Positions 1 through 21,085 of a stretch of DNA of 64,000 bases are shown one piece after another. The notes beneath the pieces were generated by a model. That model saw nothing but the letters and a program-made list of their open reading frames with translations. It was not told the origin of the DNA and did no database searches. Origin of the DNA: Thamnaconus septentrionalis (lineage: Eukaryota > Chordata > Actinopteri > Tetraodontiformes > Monacanthidae); the NCBI GenBank assembly GCA_009823395.1, contig CM020513.1, forward strand, positions 9,789,501 through 9,853,500, read 5' to 3'. Made by a program: the position numbers and the translations under genes. Each line of letters begins with the position of its first letter. Positions within the stretch are counted from its first letter, which is position 1.

Positions 1-3000
1 CGCAGTTTCTTAACACCTTTATTGTGCGTTGTTGTTTATATAATACTTTATCTTGCATAGTGTTCTTTTATATTTTACCATATACGTTGTGCCTTTTCTA
101 TGTTATGTATTGTGTTGTGTATGATCTCCCTGATCTCTATTTTCACCATTACAATGTTTTTTTTATTACAATAAAAACGGTTAAGTAATTTAGCTATTCA
201 GTTGCAACGCATTTTTCTGCATCCTCTCTAGTGTTATGTTTCCAGTGTTGTCAAAGGAAAAGGTAGAGGTGTATAAAAATATAAATGATAGGTGTGGCTA
301 TAATCTAAGCTTTCAAAATGTGAAAAGCCCTCGTTCCATTGTAAGAAGTGGGTCACTGTGGTTTCTCAGAACAGAAGGACAATCACAAGTGAGTCAAGTT
401 TTCCAGTGGAAAATCACTACAAGATTGTTTACAGTTGATTAAACAAGGGTTTGAAAGGAAGCGCTGCGCAACAGAAATGGCCACCGCTGTACAGCAGCAA
501 GCTCAAACTCGCCTTTTGTGAGGTGAAATGAAGACCATCTGTGTACGGCCTGCTCTTCTTTCCTCAGCCATGTCTTTTCTGGACTTCCCAGCTGCAGCAG
601 GAAACTCATCTCGCGGGAGCCAGTGAAAGGAACTCATGAAAACTTAATGCAATGTGTCCTCATGAATTTTTAAGAGCCCACTCCTCCTATTGTGTCCCTA
701 ATGCGTGTGATAGAAATATAAACAGGAGTGCTGATGTACTGAGCTGAGTGCCAAACCTGCCAGCAAGGCAGCGTGTTGTCACCTGTCAGCACTATGAAGA
801 ACAACTCACAGTGACACGTGAGTACATGTTCACCTACAATGGTATCAGTCACTGGCAGGAAAGGAACCTGGAGCTGAGTGAAAATATGATTCCAACATTG
901 AGTCAGTGGTTGGTTTCTCACAGAAGAAATGTGATTTCAACAATGTGTTACTGGTTCACAGCATTTTAACTTACTTACTTATTGTATACTTACACAATGA
1001 TTACTAATAGTTTGATCAATCAAAAATAAGTTTCAAGTTTCCTGACAGAGGAATCGAGACCAAATTTAAAGCTTCAGCATCAGAATAAATAACAAATTAT
1101 AGAAAAGTTAGCTCAAATTTAGTTTGAACATCTTTTGGTGAGGTAAAATCAAAAAGTGCAGAAAATCAAACTGTCTGACTCTGACTGAACCTTTAGAAAA
1201 CTGCGATGTGCTGGTATATTTTTTTTGTTATACCGCCAAAAAAAAATCCAAAGCAATTTGGAAACCCTAATCTGACTTTGACTCTGACATGAGTGAGCGA
1301 AATTTAAGCCATGAAATTCATTTCAATTTAGTCAAGCTGAGCAGATGGTACAACTGAAAAAAACAAAAAAACAACCGAGATTACTGTGCCAGGTTTCTCT
1401 GAACACACAGCTCTCCGGCAGTCCTTCAAAGAGGCTTTAGCCGGCCCACAGGATGTAAAAAAAAAAAAAAAAAAAATCACCCATCATGCATTTCAGAATG
1501 ACTATCAAACAACTGTGGATCACAGATACAATTTGAACATTCTGTGTGATTATTCTTCACCTCTGGCTTTAATTATCCATCTCAGTCCATGATCTTTGAT
1601 CATGTTGTTCACTGTTGTGTATAGTCACTTTCTCAAGGCCATTTGTGGACCAGGAAATACCTTATTAGGCTTTATTAGTGTGGGCGGCCAGTGGTCTGCT
1701 CCTCAGTGCTGCATTTAATAGTGAAAGTGTCAGAGCTGAAAGCTGATTTTTTTTTGTCCAAACTGTAAAAAAAAGTAGACCTATAATATTTTGTATATTC
1801 ATTTACTCAACATAATCTCCATGACATATACCCTTGCTGCAGTCTTATGTCTGACATTTTTGTTAAAACATACACGGAAGTGGACACTGTCTCCTCAGAC
1901 AACTTCCTGATAGGAAAGTCAGGACTTGCGAAAGACACCCGCAGGAGTGAAAACACAACAGAGCCGGCTGACCGACTGCAATGTACCCAAGAACCTCAGC
2001 TCAGCCCTGAAGGCTTTACAGCTGTGCTACATTCCTGAGAGCCCAGTCAAAACTTCAGCAGGCCTAAACTCTCTTGTTTTCCATTACAAAACTTTCACAG
2101 TGAGCGTGGGGCCTAAATGAAAGCTGCGCAGCCCTGCGAGCGTAAACAGGAAGTACAGACTTCACATAAAAAAAAAAAAGGCTTCCTTTTTAGTGGAAAC
2201 AACAACCATTTATTCGCAAGTGGAAAGGAAATAGTGGTGAGGCTGTTAGTTAAGAAAATAAATCCATGAAACTGCTCAAGTCCTACCATGACCTACTGAT
2301 CAAAAGGCAAAAGATAAAAACTGGACCTTGTACCTTTGGTGCAAATGTTTACAAGCTCCAGATAGATTTGCTGGGGCACAGATTTATATGACTGACCAGC
2401 CAATGCACTTCACTTCCTTCCATTATCTTGACTTATATAATGACACCAATTCTTTTCTGTGGTCATGTGAAGTTGTATAAACACAACTTCCTCTCTCTAC
2501 ACAATTAGAATGTGCCTCGTGGGAGAAGCGCAAGGTTCTGTTTTCAGGCTTCGATTTTCTTCCAGGCACTCTGTCCCTAATCCAAACAGAGCTAACTCCA
2601 CAGCAACATGTTTTCCCACAAACAATGCTGTCATGACAGTCAGGAAGACAATCTGCACGACAATGAGGATTCAATTTTCCTTCCTCCTTTTTTCTACCAT
2701 TAAATGTCTATCACAGATGTATAACCAACAACTAGGCTCTACATTTAAACTTCACCTTAAAGTCAACTTAAGGACAACACATTTTATTCAATTCAGTTAT
2801 GCATGTTAGCAGCTTTTGTGTGTCATTCATGTTACAGTTACCACTTGTGTGTACAAATGAACTCAAACAGTCTCCAAGTGCAAATAGCCAGAAGGTGGCC
2901 ATGTCCTGAAAGAATATCATGTTGACAAAGTAAACCAACTGTTGGCTTTAGCGGTAGCCAACAAGACTGGTTTCACTCAAAGCAAAAAAAAAAAAAAGTC

Positions 3001-3607
3001 TCCACAAACCGACAACTGCTTTCACGATGAAAATATTATTTTTATTTGATTTCTTCTCTCCAATGTTCAAGTATGTGGATTCACAAATCCAGGAGACACA
3101 ATCAATAGAAAATACTTTCAAAACATCATCATCACCTTCCTGTTGTGAAACGATTGGACTTAACCCCCCCGAAATTCTCAATGGCTAAGACACATGGACC
3201 TCTTTGTAAACATGATGCAAATTAATCTTTGCTCTTTGATTACAAAAAGTAATCTGGTAAAAAAAATATCTTTCTTTTTATAGATATTTCTCATGTTAAG
3301 AATATTTACATCAGAGAGCTCACAGTATTATCTGTTTTTAAAAAGTACATACCGCAATATAAACACAAAGGGATCTCAGGGGGGTAAAAGGCCTTTGGTT
3401 TTCATGAAAAATACAAAAAAAAAAATAATCCAGAGACAACACAAAAGGTTCATTCAGTGTCCTGTGTACCACAATGGTGAAGGGTGATTGTTGAGTAACT
3501 TTTAGCCAAAACGGTGGGAATCCAAAGCTCCACAGGTTTGTTTGAAAAGGTTAATTCTTCCGAAATTCCAAAGACGTAACAAAATTGTTGAAAATCTGTC
3601 GCTACAA
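1..3607. other. Intergenic stretch; no gene recognised (includes slc10a3 3' UTR)
   Basis: No open frame here resembles a known protein, and the short ones lack splice or homology support. The DNA is AT-rich with scattered A and T runs. A plus-strand AATAAA at 170-175 could be the poly(A) signal of a gene ending just outside the window. The right-hand part must hold the slc10a3 3' UTR; a minus-strand AATAAA (read as TTTATT at 3041-3046) is one candidate end, but it is not certain. Confidence 0.5.
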
Positions 3608-5032
3608 TCAGGCGTCACTCTCCGGAGCGGGAGAACTACACAACCTCCGCTGGGCAAAGTAGTAGCCCAGCACAATGAGCAGCATCTCCGAGGTGCTGCT
3701 CAGCGCCACGATGAAGGGCGCCTGGGACGCAAAGTCCGCTTCTTCTCGGCGGAACGACAGCTGCATGACGGCCAGAGCCAGCAAGCTGTTCTGGACGCCC
3801 ACCTCGATGCTGACCGTCTTCTTCTGCGGTGGGGCCAAACCCACAAGTTTGCCCAGTATGGCCCCGACCAGCAGCCCCAGCAAAGGCACCGTCACGCCGA
3901 CAGCCACAATCTGCGGTCTGACATTAGCCAGGATGGACGCGCCCATTTGGTAGGCCATGAAGATGCCGCCCACGATCAGCACGAAGCTGAACGGCCTGAT
4001 GAGACTCATCAGGACACGCGTGAGGGCGGGCAACCGGAGTCTGACCAGCATGCCCAGGGAGATGGGAATGGCGATGAAGAGGAGGGTGCCCAGGATCTTC
4101 ACAAACGGCACGTGCAGGGCGGCGTGCACCCCCAGCAGGCGGCCGTACAGCGTGGACGACATGGGCATGGCCGCCGCCGCCACCACTGTGGAGACCAGAG
4201 TCATGGAGATGGCCAGGGTGACGTCTCCCCCGAGGAGCAGGCTGTACAGGTAGCCGCCGCCGCCCCCCGGGGCGGAGCAGGTGATCACCAGGCCCAGGGA
4301 GAGCGCCTTGGGCAACGAAACCACCCGGGAGACACAGTAGGCATAGAACGGCATCACTAAGAACTGGCCCAGCACGCCCAGGACGAGCGGCATGGGGCTG
4401 CGGAGGAGACGCCGCAGCACCTCCACCTCCACCTTGCACCCAAAGGCACACTTGTTGACAAAGATGAGAGGCAGCAAGGCGAACAGCACTGGGTTCTCGG
4501 AGAAATGGGACAGGCTGCCCGAGTGGAAAAACTGGGTGGCCGGGTCATCCTCACTGGGCGCCACCCTGATGGCATAGTCGCTCCTCTCCTCGATCAGAAC
4601 CGGATCCGAGTCCTGCTCCATGTTCAGCAACTGGATCTGCAGTTGAGCTGTGCCCTGAAACCCCGAGCGGATGCTGATAACGTAGCTGGTGGCGGCTCCG
4701 GCGACGCCGCTGTCGGATACGTTCAGTATGGACAGTACCTCCGGGTCCATGGAGCGGACCCGCACCGTCTGCTTCCAGCTCGGGCGGCCCTTCACGTCTG
4801 CCGCGGCGCTCCGGTACAGGCTGGAGATGACGATCACGCCGTTGGTGTTTTCGGGAAACTCGAATTCCTGCGACGAGCCGTCGCCGATCCTGATGTACCT
4901 GGTGCCGCTGCCGCTGCTGGCGGTCGTCAGGTCGGATGTGAGGTTCCCGGTGGCCCACGCCCGTTTTGCTCCTCGCGTCACAAGGAAGAGACAACAGAAT
5001 GTAAATAGCGTCCTCATCTTCCCGACAGTCAT
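3608..5032 (-). CDS. slc10a3: SLC10A3 (P3 protein), sodium/bile acid cotransporter family member
   Basis: One uninterrupted 474-codon frame, close to the roughly 477 residues of mammalian SLC10A3, which also has an intronless coding region. The start ATG lies at 5030-5032; a second in-frame Met at residue 6 would also work and begins the hydrophobic signal peptide (about residues 6-21). An ectodomain of about 160 residues follows, with N-glycosylation sequons at N30 (NLT) and N104 (NVS). The SLC10/BASS membrane domain starts near residue 180 (HFSENP, FVNKCAFGCK) and has about nine hydrophobic segments, with the family motifs TCSAPGGGG (251-259), LLLGGDVTLAISMT (266-279) and VSIEVGVQNSLLALA (407-421). 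The transported substrate of SLC10A3 is unknown, so a transport role is inferred from the fold. The N-terminal half of the membrane domain and the ectodomain separate it from SLC10A5. The sequence around the start is CpG-rich, as expected of a housekeeping promoter. Confidence 0.95.
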   Translation of the reverse strand: MTVGKMRTLFTFCCLFLVTRGAKRAWATGNLTSDLTTASSGSGTRYIRIGDGSSQEFEFPENTNGVIVISSLYRSAAADVKGRPSWKQTVRVRSMDPEVLSILNVSDSGVAGAATSYVISIRSGFQGTAQLQIQLLNMEQDSDPVLIEERSDYAIRVAPSEDDPATQFFHSGSLSHFSENPVLFALLPLIFVNKCAFGCKVEVEVLRRLLRSPMPLVLGVLGQFLVMPFYAYCVSRVVSLPKALSLGLVITCSAPGGGGGYLYSLLLGGDVTLAISMTLVSTVVAAAAMPMSSTLYGRLLGVHAALHVPFVKILGTLLFIAIPISLGMLVRLRLPALTRVLMSLIRPFSFVLIVGGIFMAYQMGASILANVRPQIVAVGVTVPLLGLLVGAILGKLVGLAPPQKKTVSIEVGVQNSLLALAVMQLSFRREEADFASQAPFIVALSSTSEMLLIVLGYYFAQRRLCSSPAPESDA

Positions 5033-8000
5033 GGGCGGTTGGCGGCGCCGCCGACGGCCCTCACGCGTTTAACACCGCCTCCCCGTGACAGCAGGACGGT
5101 GAACTCCTCATACTATTCTCCGGGAGACGGTGACACTTTGAGCGGCCGGCTCCGCATCTCGTCTGGTTCCCATTTTCTCGCCGCCGCCTTTATACCGGAA
5201 CAGCAACATCACCCCGCCCTGTCCTGTCGCTATCGAGGCAGCACCAACAACAGCAGCAACGGCAACTCCCCCGGCCGGGCGGCAACACAGGAAACGCTGC
5301 TCACACCGCCGGTCTGCCGAGGCTTCCGCTTTGTCTGCTCGCTGTCAAGATGTCCGTCCCTTCAAGGCGAAGCCTAGCTTTGTTTTCTGCTTTGGTTGTC
5401 CTCCTCCAGTTATTGGAAATTAGGAGCATCGTTTTCTCAGCCCCCGCTCCTCACTGCTCCGAGCTATTTTAGGAAAGCTAGCTGCTGTAATAGGAGCACT
5501 TCCGGTTACAGTATGGCTAAATAAGTTGCATTATTTTTGAATAAAATTTGAATTATATTCACCAAGTTTTAGGTGTGAAAGGTCTTTCACACTTATAAAA
5601 GAGTTTCGCAGAGACAGTTAGATTCTTCTTTTACGTCTAAGACAAACTGAGAAGAAAAATATATTTTTTTCTCTTGTTTGGTTGTTTTTTGTCATACAGC
5701 CCGATTACCACATTCTGGACAGACTAGATTTATATTTTTTGACTTGAATTAAAGGTAACCTTTATTGTACTGAGAGGTGAGGATCCGGAGTACGACTGTA
5801 GCCACCATCAGGCTAAATCATGTTTAAGCATAGCAGCACGTCCTGCATGCCATAATTCAGCCTTTCTCATTCTTGTTTTGAATTTTATCCTCGTTTTATA
5901 TACATTAATACATATCCATATGGTAACACATTTATTTCGTGATTTTTACCTTGTATTATAACTTTTTCTCTCATAATTTTACTCTGTCTCATAATTCTGA
6001 CTTTAAAATATCATTATTTCGATTTACCATGTTTTTCGAGGCTAAGTTTTCATCTATTTTTATTTTTTACAGGCGCAAACGGGATTCCAAGTATATATTA
6101 TGTGTACTTGAATTATTGAAATATATTTTCCCCCTTTTAGTTAATTCGGAACATCCCATCACTTCCGGTTCTTCTCTAGGTAGCTGAGTCTGCCTTGACG
6201 CAAGCCTTCAGTAATCCAATCAGAGAGGCCCAAATCGTCACCTCTCTCCCCTCAGCCAATGAGCAGGGGAGGTCACATGGGAGAGGGAATACCATGATTT
6301 GCCCCCCCCTCCCCCCCCCACCCCTCCCCACCCTCCCCCACCCTCTCTCGGCATCTGTGTGCGTGTGTGGTGGTGGGGTCGAGGGGTTTAGGGATTACCC
6401 TTCACTTACAGACACTGACCTGCGCTCGGTTTCCATGGCTGAAATAAAACGCGGAATTGGAAGGGTGGCCTATTTTCACAACCTTGCAGTCTTTCTCCTT
6501 CCACTCTCTTGTTGCTGGTTCATACTATAATTTTTCCACGGCTTGACCTTTGACCCCAGCCAATTTAGTGACACAGATCCATTATCCCCTCGGAGGGAAA
6601 TCAACACAGTAACACACCATATTCAGTTTCCAGTTTCAAGGCCGTTGCCAAGCTCGCAGACTATTGCCTATTTGTCGTACACAAACAGCAGACACCGCCA
6701 GGCAACCTGATATCACTGTTCATCCCAGAGATGTGACACGCAGGGGAAACTCCATTTAGTCAGCATTACCTGGTGAGTGCCTGTTTTAATTGTAACAACT
6801 CCTGCTGGGACGCACAGTCGTATTTTGAAGGCATTTTCTAGTGACGAGCTCCGTTTTTTTCTTTCCCGAGGGTCTGTGGGATCACTATTTTGTTTTGTTT
6901 TGGGTTTTTTTTTTTAAGTGAAGAACCTACCCCCCACCCCCAAATATTGCCTGAACATGAATGAATGTTTGCTCTCTGAACACAAACTGCACATTTCACA
7001 GAACATACTCATGTACAGCACTGGTGCCTTTTGCACAGCCGAAATTGTTAAAATAATCTGCAACATCGTTGTTTTTGGTTGTTTTTCTAAATATCAAGAC
7101 ATTTTAGCTTGCAAAATATTTTTTTAAAAAAAGTAATGGAATCATAACTTGATAAAGTAATTATGATATAATTAGCAGTTTTGCCACAGTAATCGCGTTA
7201 CATTACTCCGTTATTTACAAAAGTAGTTTAATTACAGTAGTGGATTACTCAGTAATAGATTACTCGCCAACACTGATTATCTGCCACTGGTCCCCGCGTT
7301 TAAGTCAGTCCCAGGACAGCTTGTTCATCATCGCTACTGTTTCTGATGACTTGTGTGTCCTCCTTCTGTCACCACGGCTAAGTCAGGCCTTCCAGAAAAG
7401 GAAAGGGTTCGGTGGGGGTAGCCACAGTGGAAACACTCAGCGCACGCCAAGACAACCTGCTGTGGTGATCGCTTTGGCCTCCTCTTTGACATTTCATGGA
7501 GCGACAGCCAGTTGTTATGGGGCTGCCAGGCATGCATATTTCCATCCTGGCATTAATGCTGCTCCTGTCCCTGGGCTCTCCAATTATTTACTCGTGCTCT
7601 GAAAATTTACCTCGTGACTAGCGGTGAAAGGAGGACACAAACACCAAAGCATGACGGCGACACAGAAGCAATAAAAAAAAAGAGCCTAGTATTAAAACCC
7701 TGCATCATTTGTTAAGTTAGAAACTAGAATATTTTTGCCGTGTGCTTCCCTCTGAATTGTGCGTGAGAGAGAAAGGAGAGACACGCCTGTATTAGGCCTG
7801 GTTCAGCACAGACAGCGTCTGCGTGAATATTCATGAGCCTTGTTGCAGCTGCAGTCATGATCAACCTCGTGTCCCAAATGACATCAAAGCATTCGTGCAG
7901 ACTAATCCTAAATTATTGACCTGAAATGCCGGTTTAGCACCGGGTCACACGAGGGTATTCTCTGTCAAAAGGCTTTGGAATTTTTTTAAACAACGGCAGG

Positions 8001-9055
8001 GCCAGAACGTCATAAATACTAAAGAGAACAGGGTTGACTGATTCTACAAAAATACACATCAACATTGACTGAAGACACAGATATCGGAGGTAGTACAATC
8101 GGAAGCTGTCGTATCTCTTAATTGTCTCTTAGTGTTTGATTCTTGTGCAAAAATCAGCTTTTGAAAATGTGTATTAATACAAAATTGGCTCAGCAAAGAC
8201 TCATGGAAACCTTGAAAATTAGCCTTTGTAAACTTGGATTTGGATCTGCAAAAGCTTCTGTTTGCACTAAAAACACAAACCAGAGATCCGACGAGACACT
8301 GCATCAGGGAGCAACTTTTATTTTCTGAAGTTCCGCATACAAAACAAAAGCATTGCAAAGGCAGCAGATATCCGAGTGTAAATAAACCCCCGCCTTTAAT
8401 TAACATGGACAACCGGATGGAAACAGAACTGAAGTTTTGTTCAGCCTCAAACAAATGCCATGTTTACTGGAAACTGAGATGCTTTCAAAAGATTTCAGTT
8501 CAGAGTTCTGAGGGTCGCAGTGAGTTCAGTAGTTTTTAACCGGGCAACCAGAGCTCATGTTAAATGCTCAAGAGTTGAATGCTATGTCAGCTTAAATGAA
8601 CTAAAAAAACAACCAGGATTTACTAGCAGTAAGAGGAATGAGATGTTTGCTTTTCCAAAGCTGTGTGTATCTCTCTATTTTTCATTTCTAAAATACAATT
8701 GTTCAGGCACTGGCGGCACCCATGCAAGAATGATCAAAAAGGCATTATAATCATGTACCAACACAGACGTCGAGGTAAACGGAAAAACATTAAATAACAG
8801 AAATTGTTTAGTTTGACCTTACGATCATGATTTGATGTGATAAAACACATCTTATACCATAAAATAATAATAATAGTGTCTGTTGAAACTAAACCCACTA
8901 ACTTTGTGCCGTGTGCATGTAATTCAATGCTTTGCAGGTAACTATGTATCTCCTCCCTTCATGAAAAGAACAAACCCATGTAGATATACATTTTAAACCC
9001 CTGCAGCCCCCTCCCCCACTTCATATACGCAGGGCTGTCCAACTTACTACCACTA
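5033..9055. other. Intergenic stretch between slc10a3 and chmp1a
   Basis: Bases 5033 to about 5480 are GC- and CpG-rich and probably hold the slc10a3 promoter and 5' UTR. From about 5500 on the DNA is AT-rich with no supported gene. A C-rich run lies at 6302-6345. A fragment of a dispersed repeat ends near 7276. No exon with matching splice sites was found. Confidence 0.5.
7130..7276. repeat. Dispersed repeat fragment ending in CCAACACTG
   Basis: A tract of repeated TTACT/AGTAAT words ends in ACTCGCCAACACTG. This resembles the terminal part of a common fish hAT-type repeat whose end reads CAGTGTTGG. The left boundary is not clear and no target-site duplication was found, so this is recognition by resemblance only. 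Confidence 0.35.
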
Positions 9056-9061
9056 TTTATT
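9056..9061 (-). promoter_or_regulatory. Candidate poly(A) signal of chmp1a
   Basis: AATAAA on the minus strand, about 430 bases past the chmp1a stop codon. It is the best-placed canonical hexamer for that gene, but usage cannot be shown from sequence alone. Confidence 0.4.
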
Positions 9062-9316
9062 AAAACTTAAGCTATGTTCATAATTTACATTACAGATCGT
9101 AAAACCCAATATTTATATGGAGGATACATCCAAGGGCGTCTGATTTTAGAACCACAATGCAGCCAAAAGGAGGAAGGAAAAAAAAGAAAAAAGGTAATCT
9201 GAGAGCTGGAGGGGGAATTATTGGGACAAAAACAGGATTAGGTGGATCGAAAGGGGAAGGTGAACCACAGAGAGATTCATGCCTTTTCTGGTGGTATTTC
9301 AACCCAGTAAGCGGGC

Positions 9317-9344
9317 GTGTGTGTGTGTGTGTGTGTGTGTGTGT
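9317..9344. repeat. (GT)n microsatellite
   Basis: About 14 uninterrupted GT units in the probable 3' UTR of chmp1a, downstream of its last coding exon. Confidence 0.9.
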
Positions 9345-9492
9345 ATTTATAGAGCGCAGGGATAGTAATCAATATGCTCATTAAGTCCTCCTGGCAGGAA
9401 CAGTTCGACAGAAACACCCGCAGCTCCTGTTTCCATCACAGAGCTGGTTTGCTTTGACCCAGACGGAAGCTCAACCTGAGCTGGAGGATGCT

Positions 9493-13846
<4,354 letters not shown>

Positions 13847-16053
13847 GTCGAGATGAAATAGATGTGTGGAAATCGCTGAAGATGAATCTGGCTCTTCCCC
13901 CAAAAGGCTAGTCTTGTTTTGTTATGGACAGTTGTTATAACGCTGGGCAGTGCGGAAGAGTGGTCACGTGACAAAACTCGTCCGCCCACCCATTTTCTTC
14001 ACAGTTCTCTCGAGGGTCGGCAAACAGTGCTGTGACGCATTACTGCCATCAATTAACTGGTGTGGAAAATATGGTACTGCAGCAGTGTTAGTCGCTTTTT
14101 GAATTTAATATCGCCAATACAACTGAACACAGGCGCTTTGAACGGAGCCATGAGACGACTGATGTTAAAAAGTAACCATTCCTGCTTTCAAGTTAGAATT
14201 CTAAAAAAGAACGTTCTAAATACTAATTTCTCCCCATGACGCAAAGTCGTGTTGAACTACTGAGTTTCCCCGCATGTTTTCAAGTACAGCTGTATAATAC
14301 TGCCTCTAACGTTCCGCTAGAGGGCGGTAGCTCCACCCAGACATGAGAGTTGTGGTTAGACAGGACTTCGATTTTTTTATCTTTACAAAAAAAATAAGTT
14401 CTGCAAACATACACTGGCAGTTCAAGTAAAATACATTATAGTAGGTCTATTATATATATAAAGATACACATATACATATACATATATATAACAAATAAAA
14501 CAAAGACACACAAAATAACTGTACAGTGAGCAAATGACCACTTTGTATGTTCAAATTAACACATTTCTCAGAACTTGAGTGTCAAGATGAAAATCACATC
14601 ACATGTTTGCTTGTCAGTGAGGATTATGATGAGGTAGAGTTTACTATGAGTTTAGTGTTTCCACGAAGGAAATGTTTTGTTGTTTTTTTTTTGTTGTTTT
14701 TAAAGCAATCTACAATATTAATTTTAAAATCATTTAGCACTATCCTATTGTCATTATTTCATTTTGTGGGATTATTTTCTTTTATAGAATTATCCATTCT
14801 GTCTATTTCTGCCTATATTTGACTAAATGCTATAGTATTTTTTTTTCACAATTTGTTTTAGTTGACATTTCTTTCTCATACTGACCAACCTCGAGCTATT
14901 AGTAACATCATAATGGAGCAAATGTGTAAAATAACCAAATTGGTACTTTTCTCTAAATGTCCTTTCAGTCCACTTTCTCTCCTACTGTTGTGATTAACTG
15001 CAAAGGATTAATGTATTTAACCAGACACAATGAGGGATGGGAGGGGGAACGAGACAGAGAGGTAAGGAGCAGTAGCAGCAGCAGCGACAGCACTGTCAAA
15101 CAAAGGGCAGCCTTTGTACTGCAGACTGTACAGTCTGTAGCCAAAGCCAAGCAAAATGTTAGCACTATGTACATTTACATGTAGTGCCTGTGCCGGAGCC
15201 GACTGAAGCCTGATGGGGTCTGGAGTGAGCCAGAGGGAAGATCCAGGTATGGCTGTAGGATTGGGAACCTCAAGTGACCTCAGTAGATAACCTAGTCTGG
15301 ACAGGTGATCTAACCACACAGCAGCTGTGGATGCTGATTAAATAACTAGCTAAAAAAACTTATTTTTATTTATTTTAGCTTTTAGCCAAAAAAAGCACTA
15401 ATTGTTCTGTAATTTCAGTTGTACAAGTCTAAGGACGACAGCGAGGTGGGAACACTGTTAACCTCTATCATAATTCTGGTTTATGCTAATCAGTATTAGT
15501 ATGTCTAATACCAACAAAGCAAATCTACAATAGTAATCTCCACAAAAAGCTATCTGTATGATCGTATTTATGTGAATGCTACCATCCATATACACTACCA
15601 TGTCAATGTCTTCATCAGCATAAAGTGCTGTCTTTGGCAATATATATATATCTTCTGAAATAACGCTTTATTAAACAAAACAATGTGGTTTATAATATTG
15701 TAAACAACGGCCATTCGAGTTCCTTGAGGTAGTACTCCTGGAGATAGGCACACCATAACACTCTTAAGAAATTAGTACAATCCAATTTGAAAGGTGCTGT
15801 TGCGCTCAAGCAGACAGAAAAACACACACACACACACACACAGAAACACACACATGTATGAGATTCTTTGGTCAGAAAATCTATAAATCTATGCTAATCT
15901 GCCATGAACTTGGACCAGTGAAAGCACACTGAATACTTTAACAGTTATGATGAGTATAATTATCAGGGGCTAAAATAACAGCAGGACATAGAAGCTTTTT
16001 CATTGGACACTTCATTAATCTGCCTTTCAGTGGCTCAGAATACATCTGCTTGA

Positions 16054-16387
16054 CATTTGGAACCATAATTCACCCGAAACTTTTGCACATGTGCCCCCCA
16101 CCAAATTACAGCCTCCTCAGACCCAAACGCGGAGCCGAATTCAGCAAAAACGTCCTCAGGTACCCCGGTCATCCTCGTCACAGCCCCACGTAGAGAAGAC
16201 ATTTATGCTTCAAAATCCTTGGCATTTGGAACCATTATTCACCTGAAACTTTTGCACATGTGCCCCCCACCAAATTACAGCCTCCTCAGACCCAAACGAG
16301 GAGCCGAATTCAGCAGAAACGTCCTCAGGTACCCCGGTCATCCTCGTCACAGCCCCATCAAGAGAAGACATTTATGCTTCAAAATCC
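16054..16387. repeat. Two-copy tandem duplication, 169-bp unit
   Basis: The unit starting CATTTGGAACCATAATTCAC at 16054 recurs at 16223 with only scattered differences and runs to the words ATGCTTCAAAATCC in both copies. The high similarity suggests a fairly recent duplication. No coding potential is supported. Confidence 0.9.
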
Positions 16388-16514
16388 AACATGACTATAG
16401 CCAATGCTGTAAAAGAGCGGAGACCTTCATCTACACCTATAGTAGTGGGGAGGAAACTTGCGGCCAAAAAGTGACTCTACACACAAGGTAAACCGCTCCC
16501 AAGTTGTGAACAAG

Positions 16515-16611
16515 TTCTTCTTCTTCTTCTTCTTCTTCTTCTTCTTCTTCTTCTTCTTCTTCTTCTTCTTCTTCTTCTTCTTCTTCTTCTTCTTCTTCTT
16601 CTTCTTCTTCC
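16515..16611. repeat. (TTC)n microsatellite
   Basis: About 32 uninterrupted TTC units. The minus-strand reading as a poly-Arg or poly-Lys/Glu frame is an artefact of the repeat. Confidence 0.97.
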
Positions 16612-17039
16612 AGCTGAATGTTGGATTATCAATGTGATCTGCTTGGCTGCAATTGACATATTATTTAGGGGCAATCAAGTGGAGCTGTTTTGTATGGAAT
16701 CACAGGAGTGCAAAATTAAACAAATCAGTTAAAAATAAGGAAATAAATGTGTAAATACAATGAGTTATATAAAAAAAAACTAAGCAAAAGAAATATAAAG
16801 GTACATTTTGTATTTAGTTTTCCTTTTAGTCTTTTTTTATTATTTTGTCATGTTTTTTCCATTTGTCTTTAACGATGACAAAAAACAAAGGGGGGCGGGG
16901 GATTCTAGAGAAATAGTGCACCATCATGTGAGAAGAAGTGTTTAAAATGACAGTTTATAACTTTTGATTTCTGTGTCCACAGGAAAACTGCAAATTTGGC
17001 GCTATTTCCTCGTTGTCCAAAGACCCGGATGAAAACAAC

Positions 17040-17066
17040 ATGGCGGCGCCCTGCGAGGCAGACTAG
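17040..17066 (+). promoter_or_regulatory. Short upstream ORF before cdk10
   Basis: An ATG in strong context (ACAACATGG) opens an eight-residue frame, MAAPCEAD, ending in TAG, 61 bases before the proposed cdk10 start and in a different frame. If it lies in the transcript it would act as a uORF and could reduce cdk10 translation. Confidence 0.45.
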
Positions 17067-17097
17067 CCCAGTGATTCTGCTGTGTCTAACAACTGAG

Positions 17098-17127
17098 AAT
17101 AATAATAATAGTAGTAGTAATAATAAC
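17098..17127. repeat. (AAT)n/(AGT)n trinucleotide tract
   Basis: A short AAT, AGT, AAT run ends directly at the cdk10 start codon. It would code for Asn/Ser if translation began upstream, and it is one reason to treat that upstream stretch as 5' UTR. Confidence 0.8.

Positions 17128-21085
<3,958 letters not shown>

Larger units (their letters stand above)
13847..17127. other. Divergent intergenic region between chmp1a and cdk10
   Basis: The two genes point away from each other with 3.3 kb between their start codons. The stretch next to chmp1a (about 13,847-14,050) should hold its promoter and 5' UTR, and that next to cdk10 (about 16,950-17,127) its 5' UTR. In between, the DNA is AT-rich with a 169-bp tandem duplication and a CTT microsatellite. 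No further gene is supported. Confidence 0.5.

Noticed and set aside
3542..4360. 272-codon open frame on the plus strand
   Set aside because: It is antisense to the slc10a3 exon; its His/Gln/Arg-rich composition is what the complementary strand of that GC-rich coding sequence gives.
16477..16674. Poly-Arg frame on the minus strand
   Set aside because: Translation of the TTC microsatellite.
16996..17127. Longer cdk10 N terminus starting upstream
   Set aside because: It would need a TTG start or the ATG at 17029 and adds microsatellite-encoded Asn/Ser; the ATG at 17128 aligns with the human CDK10 N terminus and length.
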